Assembly (NCBI RefSeq): GCF_001613205.1
Contig: NZ_BDBX01000004.1
Coordinates: forward strand, 248,001 to 312,000
DNA: 64,000 nucleotides
Origin: Nocardia sienata NBRC 100364
GTDB lineage: Bacteria; Actinomycetota; Actinomycetes; Mycobacteriales; Mycobacteriaceae
Direction of reading: 5' to 3'
Positions 8,488 through 17,245 of this stretch are shown here, one piece after another. Position 1 is the first letter of the stretch. The number at the start of each line of letters is the position of its first letter. A program made the position numbers and the translations under genes. Below the pieces are notes generated by a model that saw only the letters and a list, made by a program, of their open reading frames with translations, made no database searches and was not told where the DNA came from.

Positions 8488-10188
8488 GTGTCCGAAACCT
8501 CTGCCGCCGACCCGGTACCGGCCGACGAGTACCCCGTGATCGTCGTCGGGGCCGGGCTGGCCGGTCTCGTCGCCACCTATGAGCTGACCAAGGCCGGACA
8601 CCGGGTGCTCGTGCTCGATCAGGAGAACCGCAACAATCTGGGCGGCCAGGCGTTCTGGTCGCTGGGCGGCCTGTTCTTCGTGGACAGCCCGGAGCAGCGG
8701 CGCCTCGGTATCAAGGACTCCTACGAGCTGGCGCTGCAGGACTGGCTGGGTTCGGCGGGGTTCGACCGCGACGACGAGGATCATTGGGCCCGGCAGTGGG
8801 CGCAGGCCTACGTCCGGTTCGCCGCCACCGAGAAGCGGGACTATCTCTACGACCTCGGCCTGCGGGTGACCCCGCTGGTGGGCTGGGCCGAACGTGGCGG
8901 CGCCCTCGCCGACGGACACGGCAACTCGGTGCCGCGATTCCATATCTCCTGGGGAACCGGACCGGGCGTGCTCGAGGTGTTCCTGAATCCCGTATTGGAA
9001 GCCGAGCGCAAAGGCCTGGTGCGCTTCGCGTTCCGCCATCGGGTGGACGAACTGCTCGTGCACGACGGTGCGGTCACCGGCGTGCGCGGCAGCGTGCTCG
9101 AGCCGACCGAACTCGCCCGTGGCGTCGCGTCCTCGCGCACGATGGTCGGCGACTTCGAGTTCCACGCCCGGGCCGTGCTGGTCACCTCCGGCGGCATCGG
9201 CCACAATCACGACCTCATCCGGCAGAACTGGCCGGCGGACCGGCTCGGGCCCGCACCGCGCACCATGATCTCGGGGGTGCCCGCCCATGTGGACGGGCGG
9301 ATGCTCGGTATCTCCGAATCGGCCGGCGCGGCCCTGGTGAACCGGGACCGGATGTGGCACTACACCGAGGGCATCAACAACTGGGACCCGATCTGGCCCG
9401 ATCACGCCATCCGGATCATTCCCGGCCCGTCGTCGCTGTGGTTCGACGCGAACGGTAGACGACTGCCGGCGCCGTGCTTCCCGGGTTTCGATACCAATTC
9501 GACCATGAAGGCGATTCTGGCGACCGGCTACGACTATTCGTGGTTCGTGCTGACCCAGTCGATCATCGAGAAGGAGTTCGCACTCTCGGGGTCCGAGCAG
9601 AACCCGGATATCACCAGCAAGGACCGGCTCACCACGGTCCGCAGCCGTTTCACCAAGGGCGCCCCGCAGCCGGTGGAGGCGTTCAAGGAGCACGGGGTCG
9701 ATTTCGTGGTGGCCGATACGCTACGCGAACTCGTCGACGGTATGAACGGCCTCGCCCGCGGCCCGCAACTGGACTACGACGCGATGGAGCGGCAGATCGT
9801 GGCCCGCGATCGCGAGATCACCAACAAGTTCAGCAAGGACGCGCAGGTGACCGCGATCCACAACGCGCGCACCTTCTTCGGGGACCGCACCGCCCGGGTC
9901 GCCAAACCGCATCGGATCCTCGATCCGGCCGCCGGCCCGCTCATCGCGGTCCGGCTCAATATCCTGACCCGCAAAACCCTCGGCGGACTGCAGACCGATC
10001 TCCATTCCCGGGTGATGCGACCCGACGGCACTCCGCTGCCCGGCCTCTACGCCGCCGGTGAGGTCGCCGGATTCGGTGGTGGCGGCGTGCACGGATACAA
10101 CGCCCTGGAAGGTACGTTCCTGGGCGGCTGCATTTTCTCCGGCCGGACCGCCGGGCGCGCGCTCGCCACCGTGCTGGACCGCGCCTGA
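8488..10188 (+). CDS. FAD-binding dehydrogenase (ketosteroid dehydrogenase/fumarate reductase superfamily)
   Basis: 566 residues from a GTG start preceded by GAAGG. The Rossmann motif GAGLAG (21-26) binds FAD. The C-terminal FAD-contact block contains LYAAGEVAGFGGGGVHGYNALEGTFLGG, here a long glycine-rich loop typical of 3-ketosteroid delta-1-dehydrogenase and fumarate reductase relatives. Mycobacteria have a protein of very similar size (Rv0785, from memory) with no settled substrate. It likely dehydrogenates a cyclic or carboxylic substrate in the cytosol. Convergent with an IclR regulator across a hairpin, which does not by itself link them. Family is firm; the steroid role is only a possibility. 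Confidence 0.8.
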   Translation: MSETSAADPVPADEYPVIVVGAGLAGLVATYELTKAGHRVLVLDQENRNNLGGQAFWSLGGLFFVDSPEQRRLGIKDSYELALQDWLGSAGFDRDDEDHWARQWAQAYVRFAATEKRDYLYDLGLRVTPLVGWAERGGALADGHGNSVPRFHISWGTGPGVLEVFLNPVLEAERKGLVRFAFRHRVDELLVHDGAVTGVRGSVLEPTELARGVASSRTMVGDFEFHARAVLVTSGGIGHNHDLIRQNWPADRLGPAPRTMISGVPAHVDGRMLGISESAGAALVNRDRMWHYTEGINNWDPIWPDHAIRIIPGPSSLWFDANGRRLPAPCFPGFDTNSTMKAILATGYDYSWFVLTQSIIEKEFALSGSEQNPDITSKDRLTTVRSRFTKGAPQPVEAFKEHGVDFVVADTLRELVDGMNGLARGPQLDYDAMERQIVARDREITNKFSKDAQVTAIHNARTFFGDRTARVAKPHRILDPAAGPLIAVRLNILTRKTLGGLQTDLHSRVMRPDGTPLPGLYAAGEVAGFGGGGVHGYNALEGTFLGGCIFSGRTAGRALATVLDRA

Positions 10189-10193
10189 ACAGC

Positions 10194-10219
10194 CGGTCCG
10201 GCCTGCCACGGCCGGACCG
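10194..10219. terminator. Bidirectional terminator hairpin
   Basis: A perfect 10 bp stem (CGGTCCGGCC / GGCCGGACCG) with a 6-base loop lies exactly between the stop codons of the convergent FAD dehydrogenase and IclR genes. There is no U-tract, which is usual in high-GC actinobacteria. Confidence 0.7.
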
Positions 10220-10221
10220 AT

Positions 10222-11043
10222 CTAGTCCTGTGAGAGCAGCCGTCCCGCCTCGGCGGCCAGCGCCGACAGCTGCCGGGCCTGCCGTCCGGTATCGATCGCC
10301 GGACGACCGGAACCGATCCGGGTGGCCAGCGACAACGCCGCCACCGTGACCCCGCGGCGGCGTACCGGTACCGCCACACAGCCGATACCGGTGACCGCTT
10401 CCTCGTTGTCGACGGCAATACCCTGCCTGCTGCGGATGCGCGCCAGCTCCCGGTGCAGTTCCAGCCGATCACCGATGGTGCGGGGAGTCAGCCGGGGAAG
10501 CTGTTCGCGCAGCGAAGTTTCCACCACACCGGGATCCAGGCTCGCCAGCAGCGCTTTACCCAGCGCGGTGCTGTGTGCCGGCAATCTACCGCCGACCCGG
10601 GTCGGCACGGCCGCACTCTGCCGGCCGCCGGTCTTGTCCAGGTAGACGACATCGCGGCCGTCGAGCACCCCCAGATGCCCGACCGACAGGGTGCGCTGGC
10701 ACAGCTCGTGCAGCAACGGGCCTATCACGGCCCGCAATTCGTTGTGGCCCGCGGCCAGCCCACCCAGTTCCAGGGTGCGCAGGCCCAGCCGGTAACCGCC
10801 CGGATAGTGCGCGAGCCAGCGCAACCGGATCATCTGGTCCAGGATGCGATGGACCGTGGAACGCGGCAACCCGGTGCGTTCCACCAGATCCTGCAGCGTG
10901 AGCACGGGCGTGCCCGGCTCGAAAGCGTCCAGGATCAATGTCATCCGCTCGATCATCGACACCGGGGGCGCGGGCCGGGCCGGGGATTGCGCACCCCGCC
11001 ACGACTCGCCCGGCTCCGGGTCGGCCAGCACCTCGACCGTCAA
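10222..11043 (-). CDS. IclR-family transcriptional regulator
   Basis: 273 residues. The start is a TTG at 11043 preceded by GGAGG at a good distance. The N-terminal winged HTH (about 30-95) includes LTLQDLVERTGLPRSTVHRILDQM, and the C-terminal IclR effector domain (about 110-265) carries LRAVIGPLLHELCQRT and a late LPRLTPRTI block. It binds DNA as a dimer or tetramer and senses a small organic acid or aromatic compound. No obvious operator was found in the 99 bases before the next gene. Its nearest potential target is the convergent FAD dehydrogenase, but that arrangement gives no direct promoter link. Confidence 0.88.
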   Translation of the reverse strand: MTVEVLADPEPGESWRGAQSPARPAPPVSMIERMTLILDAFEPGTPVLTLQDLVERTGLPRSTVHRILDQMIRLRWLAHYPGGYRLGLRTLELGGLAAGHNELRAVIGPLLHELCQRTLSVGHLGVLDGRDVVYLDKTGGRQSAAVPTRVGGRLPAHSTALGKALLASLDPGVVETSLREQLPRLTPRTIGDRLELHRELARIRSRQGIAVDNEEAVTGIGCVAVPVRRRGVTVAALSLATRIGSGRPAIDTGRQARQLSALAAEAGRLLSQD

Positions 11044-11142
11044 GACTTACCTCCATCGTGCAGCCCGGCCAGCATATGCGCAGCGAACCGCACGGTACCG
11101 ACCATGCCCCTTTCCGTACCCGTGCAAACCATCACAGGCCGC

Positions 11143-12567
11143 TCAACTCGGCAAGAAGGGTGCGTTTAAAACACTGCACAGCCACCGTCCGTCCACCAGT
11201 TCCATCACCGTGGACACCGACAGCTCCCGGGTCGTCTCCGCTTCACCCGGAACCTGGTTGAGGGTGGTGATCTGTACCTGGACCTCGGCGCGGGTGTCAC
11301 CGTCACCCATGGTCGCCGTACAGTCGGCGGCCCCGGCCCGGGAGCGCTCGGGGTCCGCGGAGATCAGTACCCGGGCCATCGGCAGCACGGTCGCGGCCTG
11401 GTTCTTCCACTGCCCCGTGGCGCCGGCCTGTACCTCCTGCTCCCAGCCCGCCGGGTCGTCGTAGTCGTAACTGGCCACCAGCGCGGTGTACGCGCAGGCA
11501 GCCTGTTCGGCGGCGGATTTCGCATCGGCGGGAGGCGGCGCGGCCGCTTCACCGCCCCCACCGCGCAGGAGGCCGGTGAGCCAGACAGTCGCACCGAACG
11601 CCGCGACCACGGCGAGGGCCGCGAGCACCGCGAGCAAACGGCGCCGCGCACGCGGCGGCTCGGCCTGCCCGACCGCGGCGGGCGGCGCCGGAACCGGCAC
11701 GGTGCGCACGGCCGGCACGGTCACCGCGGGCTCGGTGAGCGCGCGACGCGCGGCCAAGGCCAATTCACCGCAGCCGGAAAACCGTTCGTCCCGGTTCTTG
11801 GCCATGGCGCGGGCGATGACGCCGTCGAACCCGGACGGCAGCCGCGGATCCACCGCCGAGGGCCGTGGCACCGGAGCGTTGAGATGGGCGTTGACGAGGG
11901 CCCCGGTGGTCGCGGCCGGATACGGCAAGCGCCCGGTCAGCAGGTAGTAGAGGGTGCAGCCGAGCGAGTACACGTCGGCGCGGCGGTCGATATCGGGGCG
12001 CATCTCGAACTGTTCGGGCGCGGCGTAGTGGAAACTGGCGTACAACTCTCCGGTGCGGGTGAGTCCGTCGGTGCGGTCCAGCGCTTTGGCGATACCGAAA
12101 TCGGAGAGGTACACCTGCTGCTGTTCGCCCCAGGCCAGCAGGATGTTCGCGGGTTTCACATCCCGGTGCAGTACACCCGCCGCGTGGGCGTGATCGAGGG
12201 CGCGCGCGGTCTCCTCGGTGATCCGCACCGCGTGGTCGGGCCGTACCGGCCCGCGCCGCAGTACCGCCGCCACATCGGTGCCCTCGATGTACTGGATCGC
12301 CATCCACAGCCGGCCCTGTTCCTCGCCGCGGGCGTACACGGCGACGATATTGGGATGTGACAGCCGTGCCGCGGTATCGGCCTCGCGCAGGAACCGGGCC
12401 CGGACGCCGCGGTCGTCGCCTGCGATGGGGGTCAGCAACTTCAGGGCCACGGGCCGCGGCAGGTCCCGGTCATGGGCGAGATAGACCTCGCCCATTCCGC
12501 CGGCGCCCAGCAGGCGGTCGATTCGGTAACCGGCGAAGATCTGTCCCGGTTCGAGGCCGCTTTTCAC
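11143..12567 (-). CDS. Transmembrane Ser/Thr protein kinase with Mce-associated-like outer domain
   Basis: 474 residues from a GTG at 12567 that overlaps the stop of the thioredoxin-like gene (GTGA). The kinase domain spans about 14-270: Gly-rich loop GAGGMGEV (21-28), Lys43, catalytic HRD (134-136), DFG (156-158) and APE (183-185). A linker leads to one membrane helix at about 309-334. The outer part (350-474) is not a PASTA domain; its AACAYTALVASYDYDD opening, ATG step and late strand resemble Mce-associated membrane proteins. The kinase is probably active and membrane-bound, with the outer domain as sensor. The kinase call is firm; the Mce-type reading of the outer domain is my inference. 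Confidence 0.9.
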   Translation of the reverse strand: MKSGLEPGQIFAGYRIDRLLGAGGMGEVYLAHDRDLPRPVALKLLTPIAGDDRGVRARFLREADTAARLSHPNIVAVYARGEEQGRLWMAIQYIEGTDVAAVLRRGPVRPDHAVRITEETARALDHAHAAGVLHRDVKPANILLAWGEQQQVYLSDFGIAKALDRTDGLTRTGELYASFHYAAPEQFEMRPDIDRRADVYSLGCTLYYLLTGRLPYPAATTGALVNAHLNAPVPRPSAVDPRLPSGFDGVIARAMAKNRDERFSGCGELALAARRALTEPAVTVPAVRTVPVPAPPAAVGQAEPPRARRRLLAVLAALAVVAAFGATVWLTGLLRGGGGEAAAPPPADAKSAAEQAACAYTALVASYDYDDPAGWEQEVQAGATGQWKNQAATVLPMARVLISADPERSRAGAADCTATMGDGDTRAEVQVQITTLNQVPGEAETTRELSVSTVMELVDGRWLCSVLNAPFLPS

Positions 12568-13025
12568 GCGCTGCGCAGACCGGGCCACCCATAGGCCTGC
12601 GGTCCGGGCGCAGGGCCCGCCCGGCCGGCCGTGGTGGGCGCCGGGGCCGAGGGCGCGGCGGCCGTGTGCTGCCCGATGTCGTGTTCGCGGCGGAACTCGT
12701 CGATATCCATCCAGCGCACCTGCTGGACGAGTTCCTCGAGTTGGTCGCCGGGCAGGAATCCGGCCTTCGAGTACACCCGCGTGCCCTCGCGGAAGGCCAT
12801 GAGCCACGGGTACCGATCCACCTGCCCGACGGCCGCGAGGGCGGGTTCGGCCTCGGCGTCCACAGTGGCGTGCACGATATCGCGGTGCCACTGCGAGGAC
12901 TCCTCGAAAACCGGAGCGAACCGGGTGCACCAGCCACACCATGTCGCCCAGAAGTCCACCAGCACTATGTGGTTGGTGGATACCACTGTCTGGAAATTCT
13001 GCTGCGTCAGTGGCGTCGTCGGCAT
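12564..13025 (-). CDS. Thioredoxin-like protein with CGWC active site
   Basis: 153 residues; ATG at 13025 follows GGGAGG. The thioredoxin fold covers 1-110 with VDFWATW and the redox pair C30-G-W-C33. Canonical thioredoxin has CGPC; the Pro-to-Trp change should alter redox potential. The conserved cis-Pro region appears as YPWLMAF. A 40-residue Ala/Pro-rich tail follows. No signal peptide, so it acts in the cytosol. Its stop overlaps the kinase GTG by four bases, which implies coupled translation and equal dosage, and suggests the kinase is its partner or target. Confidence 0.85.
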   Translation of the reverse strand: MPTTPLTQQNFQTVVSTNHIVLVDFWATWCGWCTRFAPVFEESSQWHRDIVHATVDAEAEPALAAVGQVDRYPWLMAFREGTRVYSKAGFLPGDQLEELVQQVRWMDIDEFRREHDIGQHTAAAPSAPAPTTAGRAGPAPGPQAYGWPGLRSA

Positions 13026-13247
13026 GGTCGTCCTCCCGTGGCCCGAACCCGGACCGCCCCGCGTGCGTACCGGCCCCGTCCGGAATCCTCGCACGAACGG
13101 GCTTCGGCCGCCGGGAGAAAGGCGCACCCCCGACCGCCGATATCCGGCAGCCTACGCGGCCGCGGCTGCGCCGAGCAGCGCGGTGGCGCACCCCGTGCGG
13201 CGGCCCCGGCCACCACCGAGCCGGACCCGTGACGATAACGTGTTCTC

Positions 13248-13916
13248 ATGAGCGAAAACGAGGCCGGGAACGTCCTGCCCGATGCCGAGCATCACGAGGG
13301 CGGCTTCCGGCCGATGTCGGAGTTGATGGCGGCGGTACGCACTGTCGACACCAGCCGCGGCGGCCCGCACTACGGCGACTTCGTGGAACAGGTACGCACG
13401 CTCATGGACCGTGCCCGGCTGGCGGTGCCACCGGACGATCTGGTGCAGGAAGCGGCCGGCATCCTGGAGAAGCTGAACGACCGGCTGGGCGCCTATGTCG
13501 GCGAGGAATGGGACGCGCCGGGCTGGACCAGGTTCGACCTGCCCTCTCGCGGAAACGTGACCCTGCCGCCGTACCAGGTGGATCGGGTGAACCGCGACGG
13601 CGTGGACGCCCGGATCACCTATCGCACCTTCCACCTCGGCGGTAACGCCGCCGCCCACGGCGGGTACATCTCGCTGGGCTTCGACGATCTGATGGGGCTG
13701 GCCGGGTCGGCACATTCCGGTGCGGTGACCCGGACGGCGTCACTCACGGTGGACTACCGGTCGATCACACCGTTGAACAAGGAACTGGCACTCCGCGCCT
13801 GGGCCGAACGCCAGGAGGGCCGCAAGGTCTGGATCAAGGCCACCCTGCACGATGGGGACAGGCTCTGCGCCGAGGCCCACGGCCTGTTCATCGTATTGAA
13901 GCCCGGTCAGCCCTGA
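13248..13916 (+). CDS. PaaI/hotdog-fold thioesterase
   Basis: 222 residues. The second half (about 115-218) is a hotdog fold with HLGGNAAAHGGYISLGFDDLMG and SLTVDYRSITPL, as in PaaI/YigI-type acyl-CoA thioesterases; the Asp in the FDDLMG helix sits where the catalytic acid is expected. The first 100 residues form a helical extension seen in actinobacterial members. It would hydrolyse short or aromatic acyl-CoA. The bases just before the ATG contain AACGTGTT, a partial match to the sterol regulator box with two mismatches. Convergent with the sulfotransferase. Confidence 0.8.
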   Translation: MSENEAGNVLPDAEHHEGGFRPMSELMAAVRTVDTSRGGPHYGDFVEQVRTLMDRARLAVPPDDLVQEAAGILEKLNDRLGAYVGEEWDAPGWTRFDLPSRGNVTLPPYQVDRVNRDGVDARITYRTFHLGGNAAAHGGYISLGFDDLMGLAGSAHSGAVTRTASLTVDYRSITPLNKELALRAWAERQEGRKVWIKATLHDGDRLCAEAHGLFIVLKPGQP

Positions 13917-13990
13917 TTCCCGGGCAGTGGGGCCACCACCACAGAAACCGGTAGCGGTCCGGCCGGATGCCGCGCCGACCACGGTGACCG

Positions 13991-14029
13991 GGCGGGCGGC
14001 ACCTACGATTTCCGGCTCCACCGCCCGCC
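13991..14029. terminator. Bidirectional terminator hairpin
   Basis: GGCGGGCGG at 13991-13999 pairs perfectly with CCGCCCGCC at 14021-14029 across a 21-base loop. It sits between the convergent thioesterase and sulfotransferase genes. Confidence 0.55.
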
Positions 14030-14038
14030 GGGTACCTC

Positions 14039-15211
14039 TCAGACCCGGTTGCCACCCGGATAGTGCACGTCGAGGTAGGGCGCGAACGCGGCGTCCACTT
14101 CCTCCGGCGTCAGCCCGAAATCGTCCAGCGAATACTTGTGGGCGGGCCGCGCCGCCCCCGAGGTGGATTCGCCGTGCAGAGCAGTCATCTGCTCCCGGGC
14201 CGCATCGGTGAACTCGATCCCGAACTGCGTGTAGATCTTCTCGACGGTGCCGATCGGATCGGCCACGAAATCCTCGTAGTACACATCGCAGAACTGCGCC
14301 GCCGGATGTTTCTTGCGGTCTTCGAGGAACGTTTTCGCGCCCCGCGACCACAGTTCCAGCTGCGCGGCGCCCACCACGGGTCCGCGGAACTTCTCCGACC
14401 AGCCCGCCGTCGCCTGTTCGTTCAGGCTGCACACCGAGGCGACAATGGTGCGCGGTACCCGGTGCATCTGGATCACCAAGGCGTCCGGGTAGACCGCCAG
14501 CAGCGCGTCGAGGGCGAACAGATGGCTGGGATTCTTCAACACCCACCGCCGGCCGGGGTCATTGAGGCCGATCAGTTGCAGATTCCGGCGATGCCGGGCA
14601 TAGGCCGGTGTCCAGTCCTGCTCGCGCAGCCATTCCGAGTAGCGGGGCAGATAGCCCAGACACTCGTAGGACACCGACATCGCCGACTGCCGCAACAACT
14701 GCCAGCACTCCTCCACCTGATCGGCGGAGATATGGTGCACACCCATGAATTCGGGATGCTCCACATGGTGCTTCTCGTAACCGGCCTGCAGGCGCGCGAA
14801 CACCGGGTTCTGTTCCCAGGTCTCCCGCGGCGGGCGGGGCTGCGGCATCTCGGTGAGCCACATCTCCAAACCCTGGTGGCCGGGGTCGGCGGTGAGCAGG
14901 CGATGCACCGCCGTGGTACCCGAGCGCGGTAGCCCGGTCACGAAGATCGGTCGTTCGATCGCGATCTCGGCGTGCTGCGGGTACTGCTTCCACCCTGCTT
15001 CACTCAGTGCCCGGGCGATCAGGGCGCCGCGCAGCATCGCGCGATTGACCTTGTTGCCGAAGGGGGTGAGTTCGGCTTCGTGCTCATAGGACTCCAACAG
15101 CACCGACAGGCCGGTGCGGTAGTCGGCGTCGCCGAAATCGTCGAGTCCGACCACCTTGGTGGCGGAGGCGTGCAGATCGTCGATGGTCCCGACGTCATCC
15201 CTGCCGATCAT
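14039..15211 (-). CDS. PAPS-dependent sulfotransferase family protein
   Basis: 390 residues; the start at 15211 follows GAGGAG. The phosphosulfate-binding loop PRSGTT (95-100), inside IFVTGLPRSGTT, marks the P-loop-like site for PAPS, and LKNPSHLFALDALL plus HRVPRTIVASVCSL supply the second 3'-phosphate-binding block. It would move a sulfonate group from PAPS to a hydroxyl of a small molecule or lipid. It is the last gene of a three-gene operon with an SDR and a DUF1214 protein, the same order I recall for Rv3529c-Rv3531c in the M. tuberculosis sterol region. A KstR-type box lies before the operon and PAPS synthesis genes lie next door. Confidence 0.88.
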   Translation of the reverse strand: MIGRDDVGTIDDLHASATKVVGLDDFGDADYRTGLSVLLESYEHEAELTPFGNKVNRAMLRGALIARALSEAGWKQYPQHAEIAIERPIFVTGLPRSGTTAVHRLLTADPGHQGLEMWLTEMPQPRPPRETWEQNPVFARLQAGYEKHHVEHPEFMGVHHISADQVEECWQLLRQSAMSVSYECLGYLPRYSEWLREQDWTPAYARHRRNLQLIGLNDPGRRWVLKNPSHLFALDALLAVYPDALVIQMHRVPRTIVASVCSLNEQATAGWSEKFRGPVVGAAQLELWSRGAKTFLEDRKKHPAAQFCDVYYEDFVADPIGTVEKIYTQFGIEFTDAAREQMTALHGESTSGAARPAHKYSLDDFGLTPEEVDAAFAPYLDVHYPGGNRV

Positions 15212-15224
15212 CTCTTCTAACTCC

Positions 15225-16001
15225 TCAGTGGTGGAATTCGCCGCAGTTCACGTCGAGACAGGTGCCGGTGATCGCCCGCGACATCGCGGAGGCGAAGAAG
15301 ACGACCGCGTCGGCGATCTCGTCTGGTTCGGGCAGCCGGCGCAGGTCGATATCGGCGGCGGTCTCGGTGTAGATATCGTCCGCGCTCACCCCGCGTTCCT
15401 GGGCCAGGTAGTCGAAGTACCATTTCAGCGTGTCGGCCCAGATCCAGCCGGGGGCCACGGAATTGACCCGGATACCGCGCGGACCCAGTTCGGTGGCCAG
15501 GCTCTGCGCGAGCGCCAGCAGCGTGGTCTTGGCCATCTTGTAGGGACCGTAGGGCTGCCGGGAGTGCCGCAGTACCGCCGAATTGATCATCACCACCGAT
15601 CCCTTGCTCTCGGCGAGGGCGGGGGCGAACAGGCGGGTCAGCCGCAGCGCGGCGAAGACATTGGTCTCCAGGTTGGTCCGCAGATCGTCGAAGGCCACTT
15701 CGGCGAGGTCGACCATCGGCGGCATGGTGAAGGCATTGTTCACCAGCGCGTCGACCCGGCCGAACTCCGTGTGGACGGCGGTGACCAGATTCTGTGCGGC
15801 GGTGTCGTCGGTGATATCGGTGGGCACCACCAGCGCGCGCCGGCCGAGTTCCTCGACCTGGGCCGCGACTTTGCGCAGCCGCTTCTCGGTGCGCGATACC
15901 AGCACCACATCGGCACCGGCCCTCGCGCTCTGCAGCGCAATCGCCTGCCCGAGGCCGGGACCGATCCCGGAGACGACGACGACCTTGTCCTGCAACAGCA
16001 T
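15225..16001 (-). CDS. Short-chain dehydrogenase/reductase
   Basis: 258 residues. The start ATG at 16001 shares one base with the stop of the upstream gene (TGATG), so the longer upstream frame is not used. NAD(P) motif GIGPGLG (12-18), the VNNA strand (87-90), catalytic Ser141, and Y154-x3-K158 are all present. The loop MINSAVLRHSRQPYGPYKMAK is a normal SDR centre. It probably oxidises or reduces a secondary alcohol, perhaps a sterol hydroxyl given the operon and its KstR-type box. Thirteen bases separate it from the sulfotransferase start. Confidence 0.9.
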   Translation of the reverse strand: MLLQDKVVVVSGIGPGLGQAIALQSARAGADVVLVSRTEKRLRKVAAQVEELGRRALVVPTDITDDTAAQNLVTAVHTEFGRVDALVNNAFTMPPMVDLAEVAFDDLRTNLETNVFAALRLTRLFAPALAESKGSVVMINSAVLRHSRQPYGPYKMAKTTLLALAQSLATELGPRGIRVNSVAPGWIWADTLKWYFDYLAQERGVSADDIYTETAADIDLRRLPEPDEIADAVVFFASAMSRAITGTCLDVNCGEFHH

Positions 16002-17164
16002 CAGCCGAGCATCCTCTCCGCCACCGCGGCCTGGCGGCCGGCGATCCGGGCCTTCCAGTCCTGCGGGGTGATGCGCGATTCCTTGTAGTAGGGCAGCTTG
16101 TCCGGCAGTTCGTCGAACGACACCAGTTCCACGGTCGGCCCGTCCTCGGGTGTCATGTCGCGGGACAGCCGCTGCCAGCGGAACTGCAGATAGGCGCGAT
16201 CGTGGCCGGTGCGTTCGATCCAATTGATCAGGCCCGGATCGCGTTCACTGATCACCAGCCGGATCATCCCATCGGGATCGACATTGGCCTGGTCGGCGTT
16301 GAGGCTGGTCTGGTGGTTGATGTAGTCCAGCGACAGGTACCACATACTGCCGAGCTGGAAGCCCTGGTAGGGCGCGTCGGACTTCGGCACGGTCAGGATC
16401 ATCACCTGGTCGTCGGCGAGGTCGTAGTGACCGACCGAGGAGAACTGGGTGGACAGCCCGCCCGGGGTGCGCCGCGGTTCGGTCATGGTATTCACCGGCA
16501 GGTTGAGATAGAACCATTCGGGGAAGGCCAGGAAAGTCTTCAGCCGTGACACCAGCATCTTGCCCGCGACCTCGTAGCGTTTGGCCATCAGGTCGGAGGT
16601 GAGGGCCGGCGGGGCGGAGCCCACGGTGTCGACCCGGCTGATCCGGACGGTACCGGCCTTCTCCTTCGCCCAGTCGCCGTAGACCTCGCGGACCGCGAGC
16701 ATGGTGGAATCCGCGGCGAGCCGGATATGGTTGCGGCCGCCCGGGCCGGGGCCCAGGGTCAGTTCGTAGCTGCCGTCGGCGGCGATATCGATGGAGCGGT
16801 CGTCGAAGGCGGTCTCCCCGCCGGGGACCTCGGTGGGTGAGTAGTTGCCGTTGAGTACCTGGAAGCTCAGGTCACGGGTGCTACCGCGGGTGCCGGTGAC
16901 CACGTATTCGGCGTCGGGCCGCAGGTTGGCGTGCCAGTAGAGGGTGTCCGGGTTGTCCAGGCCCATCTTGGTGTAGGGCCCGGTCGACTGGACGAAGAAG
17001 GGGAAGTCCCGCTCGAAGGCCCACGACATCTGGATGGCGGCGCGGATACTGCCCGCGAGGTAGTCGTAACCCTCGGCGAGATCCTGCGCGGTGCGGATGT
17101 GCGGGGCGTTTTTGATGATTTCCTCGGCGGCGGCGATCGATTCCGCGAACGGCTGGGTCAGCAC
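16001..17164 (-). CDS. DUF1214 domain protein, first gene of the sulfotransferase operon
   Basis: 387 residues from a GTG at 17164 with CGGGAG before it. A conserved opening (residues 22-60) is followed by a beta-rich middle and the DUF1214 block near the C terminus (LGSMWYLSLDYINHQTSLN, and the later LVISERDPG). No catalytic residues are known for the family. No signal peptide is evident. It leads the operon DUF1214-SDR-sulfotransferase, the same order as a cluster I recall from mycobacterial cholesterol genes. A role on sterol-derived substrates is inferred from that context and from the KstR-type box 58 bases upstream. Confidence 0.8.
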   Translation of the reverse strand: MLTQPFAESIAAAEEIIKNAPHIRTAQDLAEGYDYLAGSIRAAIQMSWAFERDFPFFVQSTGPYTKMGLDNPDTLYWHANLRPDAEYVVTGTRGSTRDLSFQVLNGNYSPTEVPGGETAFDDRSIDIAADGSYELTLGPGPGGRNHIRLAADSTMLAVREVYGDWAKEKAGTVRISRVDTVGSAPPALTSDLMAKRYEVAGKMLVSRLKTFLAFPEWFYLNLPVNTMTEPRRTPGGLSTQFSSVGHYDLADDQVMILTVPKSDAPYQGFQLGSMWYLSLDYINHQTSLNADQANVDPDGMIRLVISERDPGLINWIERTGHDRAYLQFRWQRLSRDMTPEDGPTVELVSFDELPDKLPYYKESRITPQDWKARIAGRQAAVAERMLG

Positions 17165-17185
17165 GATACTCCCGGTGTTCCATAT

Positions 17186-17204
17186 ATGTACCGCCCTGGT
17201 ACAT
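17186..17204. promoter_or_regulatory. Palindromic operator candidate (ATGTACC-N5-GGTACAT)
   Basis: A perfect 7+7 inverted repeat lies between the DUF1214 start and the KstR-type box, in the 81-base gap shared with the IclR gene. It is the best candidate for the IclR protein's own site. Confidence 0.55.
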
Positions 17205-17221
17205 TGCGATACCGAGAAGAT

Positions 17222-17235
17222 TAGAACCTGTTCTA
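17222..17235. promoter_or_regulatory. KstR-type sterol regulator box
   Basis: TAGAACCTGTTCTA matches the KstR consensus TnnAACnnGTTnnA at every fixed position and is a perfect inverted repeat with a 2-base centre. It lies 58 bases before the DUF1214 operon start and 10 bases before the IclR ATG, so it could control both. A TAATCT -10-like element overlaps it on the minus strand. Confidence 0.72.
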
Positions 17236-17245
17236 GGAGTGGTCA

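Noticed and set aside
13231..13247. AACGTGTT before the thioesterase as a KstR box
   Set aside because: Both outer consensus bases are wrong; mentioned only as weak evidence.
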